42,543 nt of DNA from an uncultured Acetatifactor sp. (GTDB taxonomy: Bacteria; Bacillota; Clostridia; Lachnospirales; Lachnospiraceae), in NCBI GenBank assembly GCA_947625475.1, contig CANQOL010000030.1, forward strand, positions 1 to 42,543, given 5' to 3'. Below the pieces are notes generated by a model. That model was not told the origin of the DNA. It ran no database searches and saw nothing but the letters and a program-made list of their open reading frames with translations. A program made the position numbers and the translations under genes. Positions 32,810 to 39,867 of the stretch are shown piece by piece (within the stretch, counting starts at the first letter, position 1; every line of letters starts with the position of its first letter).

Positions 32810-33223
32810 TTATGTCTTTTCCTGCAGATATTTTTCCACCATAGCAACTACCTCTTCCGCTGCAGAAATTTGTTCCCTCACCTCTTCTATCCGTATCATA
32901 TAGAAATCATCATAATCACTGGCATGGCGCACTTCCTGTGCCTTGTTGATCTTCTTGCTGATTTCTTTTGGAAATATGCCGGTATGGACAAAATCCTTAT
33001 TAAAAGTGCCAATCACCTGTGAGTGCTGTTTAAAAGATTTAAACTCTAATGCCAGTCAAGCTGATATTGACCGAAAGATTGCATAATATGCCCTATTGTT
33101 TGCCGTTCTATAAAAGCCTTGTGCCAGACCATTTTTTGCTGCAGCCAGATCTTCTTTGGCTGCTTCCAATCTGTACCCAGCCAGTTCTTTCGCACCGCCA
33201 GCATCATTTAACTCATGCTGCAT
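32810..33223 (-). pseudogene. HEPN-domain protein with in-frame stop codon
   Basis: The HEPN member of an MNT/HEPN toxin-antitoxin pair. ATG 33223 opens MQHELNDAGGAKELAGYR and runs to NRAYYAIFRSISA, where a TGA (33056-33058) interrupts. The same frame continues with LALEFKSFKQHSQVIG, FVHTGIFPK and a normal C-terminal HEPN end to 32810. The rest of the gene is intact, so this is a recent nonsense change (or a sequencing error). The RX4-6H motif reads RAYYAIFR, so the catalytic His is an Arg. Even without the stop the RNase would probably be inactive. It overlaps the MNT gene by 11 bases. Confidence 0.82.
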
Positions 33224-33551
33224 ATAACTCCACTCCCTCTCTTTGAACATTGTTGTAGAATGGATATGCACCAATCCAGCGGTTAAAATGAGCCGTATTT
33301 TTTACTAACGGCATAATTTGTATATCATTGTCAAAATTATACTCAAAAGTAATGTCTGACAACTCCTTGCCCTTCTCAGCAATTTTTTCATCAGATATAT
33401 TTACCAAAATCATGATGTCTATATCTGATTCCATGTTAAAATCTCCCCTTGCATAAGAACCGTAAAGAATGATTTTCTGCAGATCAGATCCGTATATCTT
33501 CTTTATTTCGTCTACATACTGTTCCAGTAGGTCACGCATCCTTTGAGACAT
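33213..33551 (-). CDS. MNT nucleotidyltransferase (antitoxin of HEPN/MNT pair)
   Basis: A 112-aa minimal nucleotidyltransferase with the GSYARGDFNMESDIDIMI motif (GS-x10-DxD). In HEPN/MNT pairs the MNT protein silences the HEPN RNase by adding AMP near its active site. Here the domain is intact while the HEPN gene is broken. ATG 33551 has GGAGGGG about 10 bases upstream. The stop overlaps the HEPN start by 11 bases. The antitoxin thus remains while the toxin has decayed. Confidence 0.9.
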   Translation of the reverse strand: MSQRMRDLLEQYVDEIKKIYGSDLQKIILYGSYARGDFNMESDIDIMILVNISDEKIAEKGKELSDITFEYNFDNDIQIMPLVKNTAHFNRWIGAYPFYNNVQREGVELYAA

Positions 33552-33838
33552 GGACAGAATTCCCCTCCTTGTTCATACAACCGGTTTTCAAGCAGAAAAG
33601 AACTTTTCAACCGCCGGAACCCTTGCTTCTGCCCGCTTTCTCACTCCAGCGTCCTCATTGTCGGGAATTGTTTACTCCATATGTCGCCACCATGCACTAT
33701 CATGTAATTACGCCTTTTTTACATCCTACTTAATGCACTGCCATGTACTATCATGCACACAATATTTGAACTTCTGTGTACGATTGTAGGACTGGGTTTG
33801 AATTTTGTTTACCCATTCGAGCCCATCCTGGACTCTTC
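33552..33838. other. non-coding end of the integrase side, likely att region
   Basis: 287 bases between the MNT gene and the integrase stop. It holds two direct copies of CATGYACTATCATG (33691-33704 and 33742-33755) and one copy of the dispersed word at 33646-33668. In elements of this kind the attachment site lies just outside the integrase gene, but I could not identify a core by its partner. Confidence 0.4.
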
Positions 33839-35071
33839 CTAAAACATATTGTTACTGTTAAGTTCCTTAAATACTTCCTGTCTTTTCGCTTCTGAAACCT
33901 CTGCATAGATATCCAGCGTAGTCTGAATATCCTTATGTCCCATGACCTGCTGAATCACCTTTACATTAGTCTCATTCTCGCACAGTCTGCTACAAAAAGT
34001 GTGTCTCGTGATATGGCAGCTGAACCTCGGAATCATCAAAGGTTTTCTGCCCTCACGTCTCGCCTTCACTTCCTCACAGGCATTGTGATTGTCAACAATG
34101 CGCTTGATCGCACGGTTGATGCCTGCCGGATTATGAAGATTGCCAAAGCGGTTGCAGAATACAAAGCCAGACATACCATCCACTTCCATTATACAATGGT
34201 TATGGGTATCCTCTTGATATTCTCTTTCTTCCATCAGAGCATCCCGCACCTTATCCAGCATTGGAATCGTCCGGATGCCGCTCTCGGTTTTGGGCAGAGA
34301 TACCGCAAACTCGCACTTGAAGTCTTTTTCACTTCTTGGATAGTAGGTCAGATTGTGGTTGATACTGATCGTATTGCCCTCGAAGTCCAAATCTTTCCAC
34401 CGAAGACCGATAATCTCGCCCACGCGCCCGCCTGTTCCAAACATTACCGTAAACAAAGGTTTCCACCGGCTATATTCAGGTCTGTCCAGATAAGCCAAAA
34501 AAGCTCTTTCTTCTTCCAGAGTCAGCGCATGACGCTGTTCCGGCCTGCCCTTCAGCTTCTTTTTCAGTTCTGCCATCACACCATCTGTGGGATTATTCCT
34601 CAAAATGTTGTCCCGGACAGCCATCTGGAATGTTGGATGGAGTACGCCGTGGATAGAATCTATGGTGTTCACCTTCAATCCTTTGTCATACAGCGCATTG
34701 TAAAACAACAAAACATCAGAATATCTGATATCTGCTATTTTCTTTCTCCCAAACCCCTTCCTGACATAGCGGTTATAGATATATACATAGTTTGTCATCG
34801 TTGTACTGCGCAGTTCCGTTTTCGTCGAAATATACCTGTCAAACACATAATTGATATCCGACTTGGCAAGGGCATACACATCAATGCCGTCAAGCGTATC
34901 TTTCGTAATCTGCTTTTCCCGTTCCCTTAATTCTCCAAGTTCCTGGGCATATACGAATTTTCTGACGCCCAATGCGTCCGTGTATGCGTAGCAGTACAGA
35001 TGCTTTGCCTTATTATAGGACTCTCCCTTATGCAATACCCGCCCCTTTGTGTCTTTCCTAACTTTTGCCAT
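33839..35071 (-). CDS. tyrosine-type site-specific integrase
   Basis: A 410-aa phage/Tn916-like integrase. An N-terminal arm-binding part (YNKAKHLYCYAYTDALG) is followed by a SAM-like core-binding domain (STKTELRSTTMTNYVYIYNR) and the catalytic domain with Arg in GGRVGEIIGLRW, the HxxR box in CHITRHTFCSRL, and Tyr in MGHKDIQTTLDIYAEV. All catalytic residues are present and the length is normal, so it should be active. AAAGGATG lies ahead of ATG 35071. It follows the RHH gene by 47 bases and is probably expressed from the same promoter, which would link excision and integration to that regulator. Confidence 0.95.
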   Translation of the reverse strand: MAKVRKDTKGRVLHKGESYNKAKHLYCYAYTDALGVRKFVYAQELGELREREKQITKDTLDGIDVYALAKSDINYVFDRYISTKTELRSTTMTNYVYIYNRYVRKGFGRKKIADIRYSDVLLFYNALYDKGLKVNTIDSIHGVLHPTFQMAVRDNILRNNPTDGVMAELKKKLKGRPEQRHALTLEEERAFLAYLDRPEYSRWKPLFTVMFGTGGRVGEIIGLRWKDLDFEGNTISINHNLTYYPRSEKDFKCEFAVSLPKTESGIRTIPMLDKVRDALMEEREYQEDTHNHCIMEVDGMSGFVFCNRFGNLHNPAGINRAIKRIVDNHNACEEVKARREGRKPLMIPRFSCHITRHTFCSRLCENETNVKVIQQVMGHKDIQTTLDIYAEVSEAKRQEVFKELNSNNMF

Positions 35072-35118
35072 GAATACACATCCTTTCCATGAAGTTAGGA
35101 AGAGAGGTCTTGCAAGAC

Positions 35119-35289
35119 TTACGGTCTGGAAGCCATCATCTGTTCGACTCCTTTTCGTACCGTCTCTGTTATGGTAAGGTTATTTTCTTCTGCACACTCC
35201 TTCAGCTCCCGATACTCCTTATCCGTAAAACGGACCATCACCTGATTGCGGCGAGGCTCATCCGTTTTCGGTCGTCCCATCTTAGCCAA
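35119..35289 (-). CDS. ribbon-helix-helix regulator, 56 aa
   Basis: A small gene that is easily missed because it begins with TTG. It reads (M)AKMGRPKTDEPRRNQ, then VMVRFTDKEYRELKECAEE and TITETVRKGVEQ, a textbook CopG/Arc-type RHH fold with a DNA-binding strand (QVMVRF) and two helices. The TTG at 35289 has a perfect AAAGGAGG 8 bases upstream; the next ATG is too far from it. A strong promoter lies just upstream. It may act as transcriptional regulator or excision factor of the adjacent integrase. Confidence 0.85.
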   Translation of the reverse strand: MAKMGRPKTDEPRRNQVMVRFTDKEYRELKECAEENNLTITETVRKGVEQMMASRP

Positions 35290-35316
35290 ATCATGCACCT
35301 CCTTTAACCTATGACC

Positions 35317-35345
35317 AGTATACTTTCCCGTTACGAAAAAGTCAA
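35317..35345 (-). promoter_or_regulatory. promoter of the RHH-integrase unit
   Basis: Minus strand: TTGACT (35340-35345), 17 bases, TATACT (35317-35322), about 28 bases ahead of the TTG start. Confidence 0.8.
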
Positions 35346-35395
35346 GAACATTTTTCAGTTACTTAAAAGTATGAGCAACACCTCTATTCCCCAAC

Positions 35396-35674
35396 CTATT
35401 CCCTGAAATACTCCAGATACCTGTCAATGATGTCAAGTTTTACCAGCGCCATCTTATTTCTCTTGTAGACCGCTCTCGCATCATGCGCCAGTTTATTGAA
35501 CTCCCTCTCACTCATACCATATATCTTGGCACCTTCCTTATAGCGGACAAATCTTCTTTCGTCATATTGGGTGCGCATGGTCATCGCAAGAAAAATCTTC
35601 AGCGGCACCATAATGACGGCGCCGTTATAATGGCACTCTACCATACGCTTTTCGTCAGAAACTCTGCCATTCAC
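35396..35674 (-). CDS. DUF6462 family, excisionase-like protein
   Basis: The C-terminal ~60 residues (RRFVRYKEGAKIYGMSEREF, NKLAHDARAVYKRNKMALV, DIIDRYLEYF) match the DUF6462 pattern: small winged-helix excisionase-like proteins common in Firmicutes integrative elements. The start is unclear. GTG 35674 has AGAGGAG 9 bases upstream and gives 92 aa; ATG 35578 gives a minimal 60-aa domain; ATG 35713 is also open. It lies upstream of the RHH and integrase genes on the same strand and may take part in excision control. Confidence 0.72.
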   Translation of the reverse strand: MNGRVSDEKRMVECHYNGAVIMVPLKIFLAMTMRTQYDERRFVRYKEGAKIYGMSEREFNKLAHDARAVYKRNKMALVKLDIIDRYLEYFRE

Positions 35675-36208
35675 ATTCCCACGCTCCTCTCGCTGAATTT
35701 CGGGCAATATCATACCTGCCCATCAATGCATGTCTGCCGCCAGATACGCATTGATCGACAGATATACCGTTAATAGTTGTTTAAAAAAATGCCCTGCACC
35801 GGTATCAGGTTCCATACCGCATTGGCGTTCCACCAGCTTCCTCAGCCCCATCTCTTTCGGGAAGTATCATTATAAAAAGTGCTGTCAGTGTCCTAAAGCT
35901 CCCCAGCCTTATTTTGACCGGATATCCGGCGCTCCTGCGCGTGCAAAATGAATCCGCTTTCTCCATATCTAAACACGCGCGATTATGGCGTACCCGGTTC
36001 GCGACTCGGCACTCCCTGTGTTATGCAAGGCATACCCTATGCAGTTGTCAATGTTCAAATGCCGCCGAAGCGGACGGTTTTATGCCGGACTTGCCAGTCC
36101 GAAAAGTGTATAAGGTCACCAGCGCCTGCTACAGCGCAAACCCTTATGCACTTTATGAGAATGGCAAATACAGTACAAATATAAGAATACCCGGAGGTTC
36201 CGGCATCA
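35675..36208. other. gene-poor regulatory stretch of the element
   Basis: About 530 bases. On the minus strand a possible 42-aa ORF (35723-35851) follows a TATAAT-like word. Around 36035-36065 lies TTGACA followed by ACTGCATAGGGTATGCC, a segment I recall from other Firmicutes integrative elements, perhaps a promoter towards the DUF6462 gene. No larger gene is convincing on either strand. Confidence 0.4.
35723..35851 (-). CDS. possible 42-aa protein of the element
   Basis: A short minus-strand ORF from ATG 35851 (MGLRKLVERQCGMEPD, then HFFKQLLTVYLSINAYLAAD) ending 9 bases before the open frame of the DUF6462 gene. Composition is protein-like with amphipathic helices, but the ribosome site (AAAGAG) is poor. 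The family is unknown to me. Confidence 0.35.
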   Translation of the reverse strand: MGLRKLVERQCGMEPDTGAGHFFKQLLTVYLSINAYLAADMH

Positions 36209-36427
36209 CTAAACCGTAAATTTTGTCTGGATCAGCCTGATCAGTTCAATAAATACTTCCTGCCTGCAGTCCCGCCGGCACTCTTCCGACAGCCATGGCG
36301 CGACCTTATGTATCACAATGTCGATCATCCTGCTATAGCTCTCCAGGATCATTCCGACTGCTATCATGTTTCCTTTGACAGCCGCCGCAATCGTGTCATA
36401 ATCAATCCTGTTTTCCCTTTCCCCCAT
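36209..36427 (-). CDS. HTH_16-type protein (Tn916 Orf8-like)
   Basis: A 72-aa protein (IDYDTIAAAVKGNMIAVGMI, then LESYSRMIDIV and CRRDCRQEVFIELIRLIQ) matching the short helix-turn-helix proteins encoded beside the sigma-like gene of Tn916-type elements. GAGGG lies 6 bases before ATG 36427. The gene overlaps the end of the sigma-like gene by 26 bases, so the two are a translational pair. The Tn916 counterpart is involved in regulation; here the role is by analogy. Confidence 0.8.
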   Translation of the reverse strand: MGERENRIDYDTIAAAVKGNMIAVGMILESYSRMIDIVIHKVAPWLSEECRRDCRQEVFIELIRLIQTKFTV

Positions 36428-36845
36428 TCTTTTCCCTCGCTTTCCTCAGTCCATGATACTTATATGCTTTTGCCCTGTCAGGAGAGATACCGAGCATTCT
36501 GCCGATTTCCTCATAATTGAAACCGAAACCCACATGAAGTATCAGCGTCTGCTTTTCCCTTTCCGAAAGTCCATCTAACAATGTGCGAAGCACATCACTA
36601 TTGATGGTTATCCTGAGATTCTTTATCTCAAGGATAACGCCGTCCTCCTGCGGATCGGCGCTTTCTGCGACCATGCCGCCGGTGGCTCTTTTCAGGTTCA
36701 GTGTCTCAATCGGCACTCCACTGTTCCGGGATTCTTCTGCGGTCATCTTCCTGGTCACATTCCTTGCGCAGTTCCATATGGACTGTTCCATAAAACTCTT
36801 AAATTCCGCTTCCACCTGTTCCTTCCTGTCTGCAAACTTTTTCAA
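36402..36845 (-). CDS. sigma-70-like regulator (Tn916 Orf7-like)
   Basis: A 147-aa protein with a C-terminal sigma region 4 (LDGLSEREKQTLILHVGFGF, NYEEIGRMLGISPDRAKAYKYH). Region 2 is not evident. It resembles the small sigma-like activators that switch on transfer genes in Tn916-type elements. The start is probably TTG 36845, preceded by AAGGAGG 4-5 bases upstream; ATG 36878 has only AAGG next to it. It heads the sigma-HTH_16 pair and lies just downstream of a repeat-rich region (36887-37230). Confidence 0.8.
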   Translation of the reverse strand: MKKFADRKEQVEAEFKSFMEQSIWNCARNVTRKMTAEESRNSGVPIETLNLKRATGGMVAESADPQEDGVILEIKNLRITINSDVLRTLLDGLSEREKQTLILHVGFGFNYEEIGRMLGISPDRAKAYKYHGLRKAREKNGGKGKQD

Positions 36846-36960
36846 AGTTCCTCCTTCCCGTCGGAACTTCCCAAGCATCCTTATATCTATAAACTGTGTT
36901 TTGGCACTTGCAAACGTAGCGGTTTTTCTTTAACAATTTCATTTCTGCCAGTTTTGACAT
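36799..36960 (-). CDS. possible 53-aa protein overlapping the sigma-like gene
   Basis: ATG 36960 opens MSKLAEMKLLKKNRYVCKC, then QNTVYRYKDAWEVPTGRRN, ending inside the sigma gene in another frame. The KNRYVCKCQNTVY part coincides with the unit of an imperfect triple repeat, and the copy at 37173-37240 encodes the similar NRCVWGSPNTVY in the same relative frame. This hints at a real coding origin. No clear ribosome site is seen. It may be a leader peptide, a small Cys protein or a remnant. Confidence 0.35.
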   Translation of the reverse strand: MSKLAEMKLLKKNRYVCKCQNTVYRYKDAWEVPTGRRNFEKVCRQEGTGGSGI

Positions 36961-37230
36961 TCCCGCCATCAGATTGCGACAGATTTGACCATATCATCCC
37001 CTTTTATCTGTGAACTGTGCTTTGATCCATCTTAAACATAGCGGCTTTTTGTTAAAAAATTTAATTCCCGTCAGTTTTTGTCAGCGCCGTGTAAAAAATC
37101 CCCATTCCATCCGACTAAAATTGACCAATCCCCAGACGATCCTGTTACCTGGACACGGTAGATCTGGCCATATCATCCCATTGATATATAAACTGTGTTT
37201 GGGCTGCCCCAAACGCAGCGGTTTTCAATA
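36887..37230 (-). repeat. three imperfect direct repeats upstream of the sigma-like gene
   Basis: Plus-strand words beginning ACTGTGYTTKG and continuing to AAACRYAGCGGYTTT occur at about 36893, 37013 and 37192. The last two are preceded by ACCATATCATCCC-type words (GCCATATCATCCC in the third). The spacing is about 120 and 178 bases. The intervening DNA is less conserved. Confidence 0.65.
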
Positions 37231-37350
37231 ATAAATTTTTGTTCCCGACTCATTCTTTCATATACAGTAAAGTTCTTAGATGTGGCAAATATGGGAATAA
37301 AATGCGAAATGTTATAGATGATCCAGATTCTCCACTGTACGTTTCCAACA

Positions 37351-37410
37351 TAAAAAAGAATGCAGATACCAGAATATAAACCACACTCTGGTATCTGCAT
37401 TTATTTTACG
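37351..37410. terminator. strong hairpin terminator, probably bidirectional
   Basis: A perfect 15-bp stem, AATGCAGATACCAGA (37359-37373) with its complement (37387-37401), and a 13-base loop. It is flanked by A-runs on the left and T-rich sequence on the right, so it can work in both directions. Confidence 0.8.
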
Positions 37411-37415
37411 GCATG

Positions 37416-37442
37416 AAAAAGGTGCGCAGTTCCCGACGCACC
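37416..37442 (-). terminator. terminator after the partial Rpn gene
   Basis: Minus strand: GGTGCG/CGCACC stem (37437-37442 with 37421-37426), 10-base loop, then TTTTT. It lies about 50 bases past the Rpn fragment stop. Confidence 0.7.
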
Positions 37443-37489
37443 TATCCATTAGATTGCCATATTCTGTTTCTGCATGAGCTTCTGCCGGG

Positions 37490-37906
37490 TCACTTTACAA
37501 GCATATCTTTACGCGCTGCGAGCCACTCCCGGACTGTATCTGTATCGACTTCAACCATATCCGCAATTTCCTCACAGGACATTCCCTTATCATGAAGCTT
37601 ATACGTCGTTGATTTGGCCTGTTCCATCTTGCCCACTGAAATTCCTTTATTCAAAACGCCCACACTCAAGTTGCACATGCTCTGCACCTCCTCGCTCATT
37701 TCCTTGCTCACGCTGATCTTAAACTCGTTTTGCAGTGCATCCAGCTTATCCTCATAGCTGAGATCCGTAGAGAACATCTTGCTCAAAAGCCGGATCGCAT
37801 TATCCTCGCTTTTTTCTCCCTTGCTGCCAAGCCGCAGCACCACGACCGTCATCAGGTCGTAGTTCGTTTTCTTCTCATGGAAGTCTGTTTCTGCATGAGC
37901 CGCCAT
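37490..37906 (-). pseudogene. partial Rpn-family copy (C-terminal 40%)
   Basis: An open frame of 138 aa that repeats the C-terminal part of the Rpn protein (DLMTVVVLRLGSKGEKSED to TVREWLAARKDMLVK) but lacks the nuclease core. It begins 3 bases after the stop of the complete copy (37910-38941). Both 3' flanks carry GCTCATGCAGAAACAGA, so a segment of gene end plus flank has been duplicated in tandem. Its start ATG (MAAHAET) lies in that flank without a ribosome site; translation would need reinitiation. The tail HTH may still bind DNA if it is made. Confidence 0.8.
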
Positions 37907-37909
37907 CCG

Positions 37910-38941
37910 TTACTTTACAAGCATCTCCTCACGCTCCTCAAGCCATTCTTGGATTGTATCTATACCCACTTCTACAGCATAGGCTATTTTATCAATTGGC
38001 AGCCCCATGTCCTTCAACTTATACGCTGTTTCTTTGGCCTGTTCCATCTTGCCCACTGAAATTCCTTTATTTAAAACGCCCACACTCAAGTTGCACATAC
38101 TTTGCACCTCCTCGCTCATTTTCCTGCTCACGCTGATCCTAAACTCGTTCTGCAGCGCATCCAGCTTATCCTCATAGCTGAGATTCGTGGAAAACATCTT
38201 GCTCAAAAGCCGGATCGCATTATCCTCGCTTTTTTCTCCCTTGCTGCCAAGCCGCAACACCACGACCGTCATCAGGTCATAGTCCGTTTTCTCCTCATGA
38301 AAATCTCCCCTCAGACACTCTTCCGTAAAAGAATAACGGTTGATGGTGTCGGAGCGGGTATCCGCCGTGTCCTCACACAGCCAGATGCTCACACATTTTT
38401 TAATCTTTCCGTACTCCTGATCCTTGAATATTGTACCCCGTTGAGAAGAAATCATTCTCGCCGTATAATAGACACCCCGCTTCGGAATCGGATAACCCGG
38501 AGTGTCCCTGTTTTGAATTTCGCAGTTAATCAAAATTTCAATCCGACCGCCGTCAGACGGAAGGACTGCGATGAAACGGATGTCAAAATAAACCGTGCCG
38601 TCCCTCTGTGATTTGTCAGCGGTAGGATCACCTTCTATCTTGTCATCCCCGCTCATCATGCCGATTACGTCTTCCCTGTCCGGATGATCCTGATGAACCG
38701 CTGTCTTTCTCAGTTCCGGTTCGCCCTCGATAAACCTTTCCGCGATCTCCTGCACCGTGTACTCCGCATACTCGCCAAGCGCACTCTTTAATATATATGC
38801 CAAAACCGACTTTTGGGCCACAATGTTCCTCGCCGACTCATCATACTTAAATGTGGAATTTTCGTCAGCCACTTTTAAATTCTGCGCGATCTCGCTCGGC
38901 GCAGATACAGCTGCCGCTTTCTCCTGACCGGATGAACCCAT
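37910..38941 (-). CDS. Rpn-family PD-(D/E)XK nuclease / putative transposase, second copy
   Basis: A 343-aa paralogue of the protein at 27880-28899, nearly identical through the first 230 residues (YFDIRFIAVLPSDGGR, CEIQNRDTPGYPIPKRG). The C-terminal HTH-like end differs (GLPIDKIAYAVEVGIDTIQEWLEEREEMLVK), while the adjacent fragment keeps the end type of the first copy. Exchange of tails between copies is therefore likely. The ATG at 38941 has the same GGGAGGGATGGAGT leader. It is inserted between control and mobilization genes of the element. Confidence 0.9.
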   Translation of the reverse strand: MGSSGQEKAAAVSAPSEIAQNLKVADENSTFKYDESARNIVAQKSVLAYILKSALGEYAEYTVQEIAERFIEGEPELRKTAVHQDHPDREDVIGMMSGDDKIEGDPTADKSQRDGTVYFDIRFIAVLPSDGGRIEILINCEIQNRDTPGYPIPKRGVYYTARMISSQRGTIFKDQEYGKIKKCVSIWLCEDTADTRSDTINRYSFTEECLRGDFHEEKTDYDLMTVVVLRLGSKGEKSEDNAIRLLSKMFSTNLSYEDKLDALQNEFRISVSRKMSEEVQSMCNLSVGVLNKGISVGKMEQAKETAYKLKDMGLPIDKIAYAVEVGIDTIQEWLEEREEMLVK

Positions 38942-38991
38942 ACTCCATCCCTCCCTGCATCATACTGATGGAGCATTCCATCTGCACTCTT

Positions 38992-39020
38992 ATTTTACCA
39001 CCGCAACGGTCATAATGCAA
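38992..39020 (-). promoter_or_regulatory. promoter of the second Rpn gene with inner palindrome
   Basis: Minus strand: TTGCAT (39015-39020), 17 bases, TAAAAT (38992-38997). CCGTTGCGG lies in the spacer, matching CCGCAGCGG of the first copy in position. Confidence 0.7.
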
Positions 39021-39108
39021 TAAGCGCATCGGACTATATTACAAGTTTGGTGTTTTTTGTAGTATTTTTTCCTGGTATTTTTTCGGTATTTTTTCCGCCA
39101 CAAAAAGA

Positions 39109-39138
39109 TTGACTTTCCTGCCGGAAATGGTGTATCAT
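39109..39138 (+). promoter_or_regulatory. promoter of the mob operon
   Basis: Plus strand: TTGACT (39109-39114), 18 bases, TATCAT (39133-39138). Transcription would start near 39145, directly before a terminator hairpin. Confidence 0.65.
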
Positions 39139-39152
39139 GATAACAACACCAA

Positions 39153-39204
39153 AACTGCTACAACCTATGGCGCACTCTAACGCCCATGCTGTGGCAGTTT
39201 TTTT
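39153..39204 (+). terminator. attenuator-like terminator in the mob leader
   Basis: A 10-bp stem with one wobble, AACTGCTACA (39153-39162) with TGTGGCAGTT (39190-39199), an inner ATGGCG/CGCCCAT pairing, and seven T (39198-39204). It lies immediately after the promoter, so most transcripts would end here unless the hairpin is prevented. Confidence 0.75.
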
Positions 39205-39239
39205 ATTTTCTTTATTTTTCCCTCACAGCACGAAACAAT

Positions 39240-39503
39240 ACGCCGGATACGGCGTTATGGGTTCCATGCAGCTCCCCTATGGGAGCCGGAACCCGCATAT
39301 CCCTAAAGGGATATGCACCAAATCGCAAGCACTGCCTTTGGCTAGCCAAAGGCAAAAAATCCGGCCATTTTTCCGTGCCGAAAAACTGACCCGGATTGTG
39401 CTTGCAGGGGAATCTCCCCTGACCCCTTGTCATGCTCCGAATACGGAGCGTTTTACAAGTGCCGGAAACGGCAATATGTTCATAAACGCCGCCCTATGGC
39501 GGC
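39240..39503 (+). ncRNA. array of hairpins upstream of mobC: structured leader RNA and/or oriT
   Basis: Nine hairpins in 264 bases. Stems: 39240-39255 (ACGCC), 39259-39294 (GGGTTCC plus inner GCTCCC), 39295-39316 (GCATATCCC), 39333-39354 (perfect 22-base palindrome), 39359-39396 (ATCCGG), 39405-39421 (CAGGGG), 39434-39449 (GCTCCG), 39460-39473 (TGCCG), 39488-39503 (GCCGCC). GCAAGCAC (39325-39332) can pair with GTGCTTGC (39398-39405), enclosing two hairpins as a three-way junction; CTTGT/ACAAG encloses the 39434 hairpin. It contains no gene. Position before MobC and the relaxase also fits an oriT. Confidence 0.6.
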
Positions 39504-39525
39504 ATTCACAGAAAGGAAAAAGACA

Positions 39526-39867
39526 ATGGAAAAAAGAGCCAGAAGCAACGTGCTTTATCTGAGATTGAGCGATGATGAAATGCGCATCTTAAACGCCAAA
39601 ACAAACATGTCCGGCCTGCGTGACCGCTCCTCATTTTTACGCCAGCTCATTGTAGAAGGGATCGTCTACGATGTGGACTATTCCTACCTTCGGGAATACA
39701 ATGCCGGTCTCGGAAAAATCGGCGGCAACATCAACCAGATCGCCAAGCGGATCAATGAAACAAGAAGTATATACCAGGCCGATATTGATGAGATAAAAAA
39801 GGAGATGGAAAAGCTGTGGCAATTACAAAAATCCATGCTATCAAAGCAACCGTATCGGGAGCAGTAA
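39526..39867 (+). CDS. MobC-like relaxosome accessory protein
   Basis: A 113-aa protein with an N-terminal ribbon-helix-helix-like part (NVLYLRLSDDEMRILNAKT, RSSFLRQLIVEG) and the MobC signature GKIGGNINQIAKRINETR, followed by a coiled C-terminus. It should bind oriT and assist nicking by the relaxase. ATG 39526 has AAAGGA 8 bases upstream; an open frame back to 39427 runs through the hairpin array and is not coding. The end overlaps the relaxase gene by 52 bases. Confidence 0.9.
   Translation: MEKRARSNVLYLRLSDDEMRILNAKTNMSGLRDRSSFLRQLIVEGIVYDVDYSYLREYNAGLGKIGGNINQIAKRINETRSIYQADIDEIKKEMEKLWQLQKSMLSKQPYREQ

Larger units (their letters stand above)
36961..37489. other. non-coding, repeats and terminators
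   Basis: About 530 bases with no convincing gene. It holds parts of the triple repeat (to 37230), a very stable terminator hairpin at 37359-37401 and another at 37416-37442. Confidence 0.6.

Noticed and set aside
32810..33274. Two separate small genes instead of one HEPN pseudogene
   Set aside because: Both parts are in one frame, separated only by a TGA, and together form a complete HEPN domain.
33783..33838. tRNA-like 3' end (GGGTTTGAAT, then TTCGAGCCC) as integrase target
   Set aside because: No acceptor stem or cloverleaf can be built around it.
39057..39097. GGTATTTTTTC tandem words as a terminator or operator
   Set aside because: Simple T-rich repeats without a stem; no function can be argued.
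39240..39503. Possible CRISPR or integron array from regular hairpins
   Set aside because: Stem sequences all differ and there is no repeated unit; it is a set of distinct hairpins.
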